From Orbaceae bacterium ESL0727 (lineage in GTDB: Bacteria; Pseudomonadota; Gammaproteobacteria; Enterobacterales; Orbaceae): DNA of 64,000 bases. Under the pieces are notes generated by a model that was not told the DNA's origin, did not search any database, and saw only the letters and a program-made list of their open reading frames with translations. The DNA lies in the NCBI GenBank assembly GCA_029433345.1, contig JAQTHY010000001.1, positions 186,001 to 250,000 on the forward strand. The letters run 5' to 3'. Positions 57,101 to 64,000 of the stretch are shown piece by piece. Each line of letters starts with the position of its first letter. Within the stretch, counting starts at the first letter, position 1. A program made the position numbers and the translations under genes.

Positions 57101-57877
57101 CTAAATAAGATTTTCTTGCTTGATACGCTTATGATGACTATCAAACGATCTCAGTTGGATATTTTCCTGTTGTAAAGCCTTTCTAAGTTGTTTAGCAAAT
57201 TGCAAGGCATGTTCACTATCGCCATGCAGACAGACCGTATCAGCCATAACCTGTCGCCACTGACCCGAAAGAGTACGGACACGATGATTGATCACCATTT
57301 CTAATGTCTGCTCAATCGCTTCTTCACTAGTTTCAATCAGGGCTAAAGGATGTGATCGGGGCACTAACGTGCCATCATCTTGATAATGTCTATCGGCAAA
57401 AACCTCATGGGCGACAATGAGGCCATGATCTTCGCCGGCTTGAGTTAACGCACTGTTGGCTAATCCGACTAAGCATAATGTTGGATCAACATCCTTAATC
57501 GCTTGGGCAATAACAGTGGCTAATGCAGAATCCTTTGCTGCTTGATTATAAAGCATACCATGGGGCTTAACATGCACCATTTTTGCATGTTGACTTACGG
57601 CTATCGCATTGAGTGCGCCTAACTGATAGATTACCTGATTATATACCGTCGTCGCGGGTAAGTTCATCGCTGTACGTCCAAAATTTTCCCGATCAGGAAA
57701 GGCAGGATGCGCCCCAATCGCCACATTATTCTGTTTAGCCCACATAACCGATTGCCGCATTAAATCAGCATCGCCAGCATGAAAACCACACGCAATATTG
57801 GCAGAGGTGACTAACGTGAGTAATTCCTTGTCATATTTCCCCCCTTCGCCAAGATCGGCATTTAAATCAATCTGCAT
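57101..57877 (-). CDS. pxpA: 5-oxoprolinase subunit A (LamB/YcsF family)
   Basis: Component of ATP-dependent 5-oxoprolinase, which opens 5-oxoproline to glutamate. About 258 residues, starting [19 protein letters not shown] at the ATG 57877 behind GGGGGCTCT; a longer frame reads back through pxpC and is not real. Conserved [36 protein letters not shown] and [14 protein letters not shown]. It overlaps the pxpC end by 11 nt. Confidence 0.93.
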   Translation of the reverse strand: MQIDLNADLGEGGKYDKELLTLVTSANIACGFHAGDADLMRQSVMWAKQNNVAIGAHPAFPDRENFGRTAMNLPATTVYNQVIYQLGALNAIAVSQHAKMVHVKPHGMLYNQAAKDSALATVIAQAIKDVDPTLCLVGLANSALTQAGEDHGLIVAHEVFADRHYQDDGTLVPRSHPLALIETSEEAIEQTLEMVINHRVRTLSGQWRQVMADTVCLHGDSEHALQFAKQLRKALQQENIQLRSFDSHHKRIKQENLI

Positions 57878-58811
57878 AGAGCCCCCATTCAATTTGATCG
57901 ATAAAGCGTTGCTGTTTTTCCAAAGCTTCTGCCGCTTCAGCAAGCGTACATGGCCTAAAGCGGATGGATTCGCCCAATGGAATTTGCGCCAAACAGTAAA
58001 GATCAGCTGCAATAATCGTTCCAATTTTAGGGTAACCGCCCGTTGTTTGCGCATCCGATAAGAGAATAATAGGCTGCCCATTATGCGGGACTTGGATCAC
58101 ACCCGGTAATACACCATGTGACAACAGCTCGCTATCAGAGGTACGTCTTAATTGATCGCCATTAAGACGATACCCCATACGATTACTATTAGGCGATAGG
58201 TGCCAGTTAGTCCGCCAAAAATTCCGTTGTGACTGTTGACTAAATTGATCCATTTCAGGTCCGGATAAAACCCGAATACGATTATCAAACGTTAACTGTT
58301 GCACACCAATACTTTTTTTACGCTTTTGATCATCCAAAAAACGGACCGGCTGACCAATCGGTAATTCATCACCATTTTGCAAAATCCGCCCGTCTAAACC
58401 ACCGAATTTCGCCACAAGATCAGTACTACGTGAACCTAAAATAACCGGAACATCAATGCCACCACTGATGGCTAAATAACTGCGCATACCACGGACTGGT
58501 TGTTGCAAAACAAGCTGTTGACCGGCACGTACAAAATATCGCCAACCGGTCCATAAAGGGCTGTCATCGAGTGTTGCATTACAATCCGCACCCGTTAGCG
58601 CAATCCAACTATCTTGATGGAATTGCACCGCAAATTGACCTAACGTGATCTCAATACCCGCATAATCACGCGGATTACCCACTAAAAGATTCGCAATATA
58701 TAATGCCGGGAGATCTAACGCACCGCTTTGACTAATCCCTAACTGGCGATAGCCTGTGCGACCACTATCTTGTACGGTTGTTAATAATCCTGACTTAATA
58801 ATCGTTAACAT
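57867..58811 (-). CDS. pxpC: 5-oxoprolinase subunit C (KipA/biotin-dependent carboxyltransferase-like)
   Basis: A 314-residue subunit resembling E. coli YbgK/PxpC. N-terminal [38 protein letters not shown], and the family motif [21 protein letters not shown]-terminal [32 protein letters not shown]. It overlaps pxpB by 7 nt and pxpA by 11 nt, indicating tight coupling of the three subunits. Confidence 0.92.
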   Translation of the reverse strand: MLTIIKSGLLTTVQDSGRTGYRQLGISQSGALDLPALYIANLLVGNPRDYAGIEITLGQFAVQFHQDSWIALTGADCNATLDDSPLWTGWRYFVRAGQQLVLQQPVRGMRSYLAISGGIDVPVILGSRSTDLVAKFGGLDGRILQNGDELPIGQPVRFLDDQKRKKSIGVQQLTFDNRIRVLSGPEMDQFSQQSQRNFWRTNWHLSPNSNRMGYRLNGDQLRRTSDSELLSHGVLPGVIQVPHNGQPIILLSDAQTTGGYPKIGTIIAADLYCLAQIPLGESIRFRPCTLAEAAEALEKQQRFIDQIEWGLYAD

Positions 58812-59482
58812 ACGCCCTCCGGATTAGGAATAAAGCGGATAGTATCGCCAGGTTGTAATAGTGTCGGTGATGCAGCTGTAGGATCAAAAAGCGGTTGCTG
58901 CGTTTGCCCAATAAGTTGCCAGCCACCCGGTGTCACCAGTGGATAAATACCTGTTTGGCTACCGCCGATAGCAATGCTACCTTGTGGTACGGCTAATCGT
59001 GGTTCTGCCCGGCGTGGAGTATGTAACGCTGCCGGCATATCACCTAAATAAGCGAATCCCGGTTGGAAGCCGATAAAATAGACTGTATATGTCGAACTGG
59101 CATGGCACTCGACTACCTGTTTTTCGGTCATGCCGCAATGCTTGGCTACAAAAGGTAAATCAGGGCCAAGTTCTTTACCATACGTCACATAGATATCAAT
59201 ACAGCGGGTTGGCACCTCTATAGCATGACTACCTTCCCAGCGTTTTTTTAATTTATTAATAATCGGCGCAGCTTGACGTTGTGGATAGGTTAATAAAACA
59301 GTTAAATTATTCATACCCGGAACCACTTCAACCACTTCATCTAACCCACTCAATTGCTTAGCTAACGCCCAAATACGCCGCTGAATCTCTAAAGAAATAG
59401 GTGGAGAAAATGCAATGACGACAGCCTTTTCACCCAGTAAATAAAAATGGGGATCGGGTGAGACTATTTTTTTGTTATTCAT
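58805..59482 (-). CDS. pxpB: 5-oxoprolinase subunit B (KipI-like)
   Basis: A 225-residue protein of the KipI/PxpB family. Conserved YLLGEKAVVIAFSPPIS, VEVVPGMNNLTVLLTYP, FIGFQPGFAYLGDMP, and TPGGWQLIGQTQQPLFDP. It is the first gene of the operon pxpB-pxpC-pxpA-DUF969-DUF979. Confidence 0.92.
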   Translation of the reverse strand: MNNKKIVSPDPHFYLLGEKAVVIAFSPPISLEIQRRIWALAKQLSGLDEVVEVVPGMNNLTVLLTYPQRQAAPIINKLKKRWEGSHAIEVPTRCIDIYVTYGKELGPDLPFVAKHCGMTEKQVVECHASSTYTVYFIGFQPGFAYLGDMPAALHTPRRAEPRLAVPQGSIAIGGSQTGIYPLVTPGGWQLIGQTQQPLFDPTAASPTLLQPGDTIRFIPNPEGVC

Positions 59483-60044
59483 CTGTTTCTACTATTTATT
59501 ACTAGCTATTTTAGCAATGATGCAGATAGATATATCAAAAATTTAATATCTTTTACTCATCACTCAACTTAAGTTTCTATTTGTGATTAGTTTAAAATAA
59601 TAACGATTTATTAGCGCTACCACAAGTCAGTAACACGCTTTTGTTGAGATTCTCTCTAAATCTTATTTAATCACAATCAGTTACCTGATGACGATTAGTT
59701 TATGCTTTGGGTCAGGTTGAGCCCAACTGACAAAGTCTCAGGGGTCTGTTATTGATCATTATAGGATGAATCTAGAAAAAGTGGCGATTTAGTATGGTGT
59801 TGTGAGCCATTTTTTAGATCATAACCACATGCGCCATGACAAAATTTGCGATACGCTTTTGTGTTAACGAATAGATCCGCTATTTTCGCACCATCGCAGC
59901 TTTATCGCACTGCTATCACAGCACCAGCAAGGCCATAGCATGATAACCGTGATAATGGCACAAAAATCATACCTGCAAAGCGAGATAAATGTAATCAAAA
60001 CATACCGTACGTTGCCAAAATACCTGTTGCCGATTTACTGGTTT
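59483..60044. other. Intergenic region upstream of pxpB and downstream of ftsK
   Basis: 562 nt without a gene. It should hold the pxp promoter and the end of the ftsK transcript. A short inverted repeat TTGGG/CCCAA is seen near 59708. No sigma-54 promoter with correct GG-N10-GC spacing was found, and no repeat of the dispersed families. Confidence 0.4.
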
Positions 60045-63000
60045 TTAATAATCATTGCCTAATGGTTTGGCTAACACTTCGCGATTACCATTATGACTTG
60101 GGGCACTAATAATACCTTCGACTTCCATCTGCTCGACAATCCGGGCCGCGCGATTATAGCCTATTCGGAATTTACGCTGCACACTTGAAATCGACGCACG
60201 GCGCGTATCGATAACAAAGTCAACCACTTGATCAAAGAGTGGATCGAGATCCTCATCAATACCATTTTCGCGACCATTATCGTTATCATCGGTACTGGCG
60301 GTGACATTATCAATATAGTTAGGTGTTCCGCGCGCTTTCCAATCTTGCACAACAGCATGCACTTCTTCGTCTCGCACAAACGCACCATGTACACGAATAG
60401 GGATCGAACTATTTGGTGCCAAATAGAGCATATCCCCCATACCCAGTAAGGATTCTGCGCCCATTTGATCTAAAATAGTCCGCGAATCAATTTTACTTGA
60501 AACAGTAAAGGCAATACGCGTCGGAATATTAGCTTTAATCAACCCGGTAATCACATCTACCGATGGTCTTTGTGTGGCTAAAACTAAGTGAATACCTGCC
60601 GCCCGCGCCTTTTGTGCTAATCGCGCAATCAATTCCTCGACTTTTTTGCCGACAGCCATAATCAGATCAGCAAACTCATCGACCATAACAACAATATACG
60701 GCAATTTCTCCAAGGTTGGGATATTCAGATCCATACTATCAGTCGGTTTCCAAAGTGGATCAGGAATCGGCCGTCCCATTTCTGCGGCTAATTTAATCTT
60801 TTCGTTATAACCAGCAATATTGCGCACACCTAGCATCGACATTAATCGGTAACGTCTTTCCATCTCATTAACACACCAGTTAAGTGCATTAGCGGCGTCT
60901 TTCATATCGGTGACCACTTGCGTTAACAGGTGCGGAATACCTTCATAAATTGATAGCTCCAACATTTTTGGATCGATCATAATAAAGCGCACATCTTCCG
61001 GCTTAGATTTGTATAAAATGCTTAAGATCATCGCATTCACACCTACCGATTTACCGGAACCGGTGGTACCAGCCACCAATAAATGCGGCATTTTAGCCAG
61101 ATCGGCAACAACCGCTTGGCCAGCAATATCTTTACCCAAGACAACCGTTAATGGCGAACTGGCATCTCGGAATTGCGGACTATCCAACACTTCTCTTAAA
61201 TAAACGGTTTGACGATGTTTATTTGGCAATTCAAGCCCCACATAAGGCTTACCTGGAATAACTTCCACCACACGCACCGAGGATATCGCAAGCGAGCGCG
61301 CCAAATCACGATCCAGTGTCGAAATCCGCGCCGCTTTTATGCCTGGCGCTAACTCAAGTTCAAAGCGAGTAATGACAGGCCCACGTAAATAATCAACCAC
61401 TTTTGCTTTAATGCGATAGTCAGATAAACTTTTTTCAATCCGTTCGGACATGGCCGCTAACGCCGCATGATCAATCGCAATCTGCTGTGGTGGCGGAACC
61501 ATTAATAGATCCAATGACGGCAATGGTGTGGTTGGTTTAGCCTGTGGTTTGTCATCTCGACGCAATAAAGGATGAATAAGACTCGTAGTATCATTCTCAT
61601 CATCATCTTCGTCACTGGCTCGCATTGGTATGGTGTGATTTGGCAAGTTATCGGCGGTTACCGTATCATGACTATTGGCTTTATCCATAAACGCTGGAGT
61701 AATCTTATCGGTATCGTGAGCCACAACGCGTAGTGAAGGGGCAGATGAGTGCCATTCTGTAGATGCGAGGTTGGATTGTGCCGTTGCCTGTTCATCGTCA
61801 GAGAGAGAGCGTTCATAAGACGATTCTGTTTGATCTAATTGATCTGTTTTATCAGTCAGATTATCAAGTTTCACTTCAGGTTCAGGCTTTGCTGGCATAA
61901 GCGTAAATGGCACATCAGTAAACGACGGCTCGGCAAAGGCTGGATCGGTAAAAAGTGGCTTACTTGGTGAATCTGAAATAATAAAATCACGACTATTCGT
62001 GGTTAGAGTTGGCTCGCTAGCGGCAGAGATAACGGCATTAGCTGCTTTATCAGCTGGTAATGTCATAGCCGGTTCGCTATTATGTACCACGGTCGGTTCT
62101 TGCTTAAGGCCTATTTTGCGGTCATTCATCGCCTTAATCACTAATTCCATTCGTGACAAGATATCTTCGGCATCATTCCTTGGATTAATTTTCAGTGTCG
62201 ATTGCGGTGAAGCAATAATGGTTTTATCTTCTTTTGCTCTAATGGTTTGCAATAATTCATCTGAACTTTTGATAGCCGGTGTTTCATCTAACAATTCGAT
62301 CGTATTGCGCGTGGTTGTTGGCTCAGGACGCATTGCAGTCGCAGGTGGTGTCACTTCTTTACCATTATTTTCGGTATGCTGTAACACGCGATCCAAAATC
62401 GTTTCTGGCGATGATGTAGTCGATTGACGGCGATTGCTTGGCTCATCTCGCTGATCAAACTGCATCGTTAACTGATTATCGTCTTCTGAATTATTGTATC
62501 GATCATATTCATCATCACGCTGACGAACACGTTCACGATAGTTAGCTCTGACTTTAAATAACCAAATGAATGGCGATAATATTAACATCACTAACGCGCC
62601 CAGTTTTTCGAGCAAATAAAGCCACGAAACACCGGTTAATAATGTAAAACAGGCAAGGCAAACCACTAATAATAATATCGATAACGGCGCACCACTGATA
62701 ATAGGTAAGATACTATCTGCTACAATATCCCCTAGATTCCCTCCCGCTTTATAAGGTTCGATATCTTGGATATTGAGCGAGAAAAATCCCGTCGCACTAA
62801 ATACAAAAGCTAAAAAGCCAATAACCCGAAAAGATAAGCCAAAATAATTGATCGGTTTATCTTGTTGGAAGAAATAGGCCATTAATTGTAAACAGATAAA
62901 CATGGCCAGCAGAGGAATAGTAAAGGCGATAAAACCTAAAAACTGTAGCAAGACATCTGATAAATAAGCACCAACATACCCCCCAAAATTACGGATAGGT

Positions 63001-63143
63001 TCATGCCAAGCTGTTTGCGACCAGCCAGGATCAGCCGGATCATAAGAAACAAGCGATAAAAATACACCAGCAAATAAGAGTAATAATAGACACAATAGAA
63101 ACTCAATTCCAACTTGCTTTCTTGTGATTGTAGACTTTTTCAA
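60045..63143 (-). CDS. ftsK: DNA translocase FtsK
   Basis: Septum-anchored DNA pump that coordinates division with chromosome dimer resolution. 1032 residues. Four N-terminal membrane helices (about residues 15-195) with the E. coli-like [16 protein letters not shown], a low-complexity linker (about 200-545) much shorter than in E. coli (1329 total), then the motor domain with Walker [17 protein letters not shown] and Walker [13 protein letters not shown], and a C-terminal gamma winged helix ([20 protein letters not shown]) that in the family reads KOPS and activates XerD. The start appears to be TTG at 63143 behind TTAGG. Confidence 0.95.
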   Translation of the reverse strand: MKKSTITRKQVGIEFLLCLLLLLFAGVFLSLVSYDPADPGWSQTAWHEPIRNFGGYVGAYLSDVLLQFLGFIAFTIPLLAMFICLQLMAYFFQQDKPINYFGLSFRVIGFLAFVFSATGFFSLNIQDIEPYKAGGNLGDIVADSILPIISGAPLSILLLVVCLACFTLLTGVSWLYLLEKLGALVMLILSPFIWLFKVRANYRERVRQRDDEYDRYNNSEDDNQLTMQFDQRDEPSNRRQSTTSSPETILDRVLQHTENNGKEVTPPATAMRPEPTTTRNTIELLDETPAIKSSDELLQTIRAKEDKTIIASPQSTLKINPRNDAEDILSRMELVIKAMNDRKIGLKQEPTVVHNSEPAMTLPADKAANAVISAASEPTLTTNSRDFIISDSPSKPLFTDPAFAEPSFTDVPFTLMPAKPEPEVKLDNLTDKTDQLDQTESSYERSLSDDEQATAQSNLASTEWHSSAPSLRVVAHDTDKITPAFMDKANSHDTVTADNLPNHTIPMRASDEDDDENDTTSLIHPLLRRDDKPQAKPTTPLPSLDLLMVPPPQQIAIDHAALAAMSERIEKSLSDYRIKAKVVDYLRGPVITRFELELAPGIKAARISTLDRDLARSLAISSVRVVEVIPGKPYVGLELPNKHRQTVYLREVLDSPQFRDASSPLTVVLGKDIAGQAVVADLAKMPHLLVAGTTGSGKSVGVNAMILSILYKSKPEDVRFIMIDPKMLELSIYEGIPHLLTQVVTDMKDAANALNWCVNEMERRYRLMSMLGVRNIAGYNEKIKLAAEMGRPIPDPLWKPTDSMDLNIPTLEKLPYIVVMVDEFADLIMAVGKKVEELIARLAQKARAAGIHLVLATQRPSVDVITGLIKANIPTRIAFTVSSKIDSRTILDQMGAESLLGMGDMLYLAPNSSIPIRVHGAFVRDEEVHAVVQDWKARGTPNYIDNVTASTDDNDNGRENGIDEDLDPLFDQVVDFVIDTRRASISSVQRKFRIGYNRAARIVEQMEVEGIISAPSHNGNREVLAKPLGNDY

Positions 63144-63202
63144 ATAAATACCTAATCGCCAATTGACGCTAATAATTGGGGCATTTTAGCATAAAATCCC
63201 CT

Positions 63203-63907
63203 TCATAAAAATGATTCAACTTCGTCCTGCGTGAGGGGTCGATACTCGCCTTCGGCTATATCCAACTGAATGTGACCAATCTGCTTGCGATGCAGCGCAA
63301 CCACATGATTGCCGACTGCTGCAAACATACGTTTTACTTGATGATAACGCCCTTCACTGATCGTCAGTTCGGCATGATAATCATCAATAATAACTAATTT
63401 TGCCGGTTTAGTCGGTTCTTTATCGCCACGTAACTCAATGCCTTGATTAAACATTTCAATTAAATTTGTGGTGAGCGGTTGTGCCACGGCCACTAAATAG
63501 ATTTTTTCACAATGATATTTAGGCGAGGTAATCCGGTGTGACCATGTGCCATCATCGGTTAATAAGACTAGCCCAGACGTATCTAAATCGAGTCTACCTG
63601 CCACATGCAATTTATCCGCCATAGGTTCATCGATAAAATAAAGCACTGTCGGATATTCGGGATCTTGGTTTGCACAAACATAACCTTGCGGTTTATTCAG
63701 CATAAAATAGCGATAACCAATGACTGGCTTAATTTCGTTATCTTCATATTTAACTATCTGATCAAGCGACAACTGATACGCCCCTGATTTGATAATTTCA
63801 TCGTCCACCGTCACCTTGCCAGCTCGCAACTCTTTGCCAATAATCGTGCGGCTAACACCGAGATGATGAGCTAAAAATTTATCTAAACGGATTTTTTCTA
63901 ATCGCAT
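63203..63907 (-). CDS. rsuA: 16S rRNA pseudouridine(516) synthase RsuA
   Basis: Modifies U516 of 16S rRNA. 234 residues. N-terminal S4 RNA-binding domain ([20 protein letters not shown]), linker, and a catalytic domain with the nucleophilic aspartate Asp107 in [18 protein letters not shown]. Conserved [20 protein letters not shown]. The overall match to E. coli RsuA is high. It lies 59 nt upstream of ftsK on the same strand. Confidence 0.95.
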   Translation of the reverse strand: MRLEKIRLDKFLAHHLGVSRTIIGKELRAGKVTVDDEIIKSGAYQLSLDQIVKYEDNEIKPVIGYRYFMLNKPQGYVCANQDPEYPTVLYFIDEPMADKLHVAGRLDLDTSGLVLLTDDGTWSHRITSPKYHCEKIYLVAVAQPLTTNLIEMFNQGIELRGDKEPTKPAKLVIIDDYHAELTISEGRYHQVKRMFAAVGNHVVALHRKQIGHIQLDIAEGEYRPLTQDEVESFL

Positions 63908-64000
63908 AATATTCTTTTCCTGTTTATATACCTATGATCCTTTCCAGCCGGTGATTATAGCTTAAATTCAAATATTTTCTTCTTGGTTATCAATAAGGAT

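Noticed and set aside
57878-58081. N-terminal extension of PxpA by 68 codons
   Set aside because: The extension is an out-of-frame reading of pxpC; the family start is the ATG at 57877 with a strong RBS.
59925-59990. Possible sigma-54 promoter (ATGGCAC) upstream of ftsK end
   Set aside because: The required GC is not 10 nt after GG, and the strand does not point to a gene.

Overview
The window is chromosomal DNA of an AT-rich gammaproteobacterium. Almost every housekeeping protein is closest in my memory to its Escherichia coli counterpart, and several gene neighbourhoods match E. coli: argP/rpiA/serA, an rRNA operon ending in tRNA-Asp and tRNA-Trp beside maoP, fieF-pfkA, rho/trxA/rhlB, yibN-secB-gpsA and glnA-glnL-glnG. 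The low G+C, a two-domain glutamine-dependent NadE beside glnB, and a TfoX/Sxy competence regulator suggest a lineage near the Enterobacterales/Pasteurellales boundary. Orbales (Gilliamella and relatives) is my best guess, but no search was possible.

Layout. 0-3.3 kb: argP (cut by the window edge), rpiA, serA, maoP. 3.4-9.2 kb: a complete minus-strand rRNA operon (16S, tRNA-Ile, tRNA-Ala, 23S, 5S, tRNA-Asp, tRNA-Trp) with boxA signals and tandem P1/P2 promoters. 9.3-12.2 kb: a small GNAT protein, pfkA, fieF, yajL. 12.4-21.3 kb: the one clearly accessory block, a very AT-rich surface-polysaccharide locus read toward lower coordinates (flippase, FrhB-like iron-sulfur protein, polysaccharide pyruvyltransferase-like protein, three GT2 glycosyltransferases, Wzy-type polymerase, initiating phosphoglycosyl transferase), directly downstream of murA. 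23-28.4 kb: cstA-ybdD-yjiA, cbrA, can. 28.4-33.2 kb: nrdD/nrdG with two NrdR boxes, and gnd. 33.4-37.5 kb: rho, trxA, rhlB, sxy. 37.8-43.7 kb: a secreted protein of unknown function, glnB, nadE, aroB, and aroF with two TyrR boxes. 43.8-50 kb: purL, gpsA, secB, yibN. 50.2-54.8 kb: glnA-glnL-glnG behind a sigma-54 promoter. 55.3-59.5 kb: a 5-oxoproline uptake and hydrolysis operon (pxpB-pxpC-pxpA plus DUF969/DUF979 transporter genes). 60-63.9 kb: ftsK and rsuA.

Functional links. Nitrogen status runs through glnB, glnA-glnL-glnG and possibly nadE. aroB and aroF feed the shikimate pathway. NrdR sites tie anaerobic deoxynucleotide synthesis to nucleotide pools. cstA-ybdD-yjiA is the counterpart of E. 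coli carbon-starvation/pyruvate uptake operons.

I found no CRISPR array, prophage, insertion sequence or defence cassette. The most unusual material is non-coding: (i) a dispersed element with core GTTTCAGAACTACTATACG in five or six intergenic copies; (ii) a palindromic hairpin family with core GCCGAC/GTCGGC in four copies, three just downstream of minus-strand genes; (iii) short tandem arrays of 9-16 nt period beside genes, two of which start exactly at the stop codon of can and glnA.
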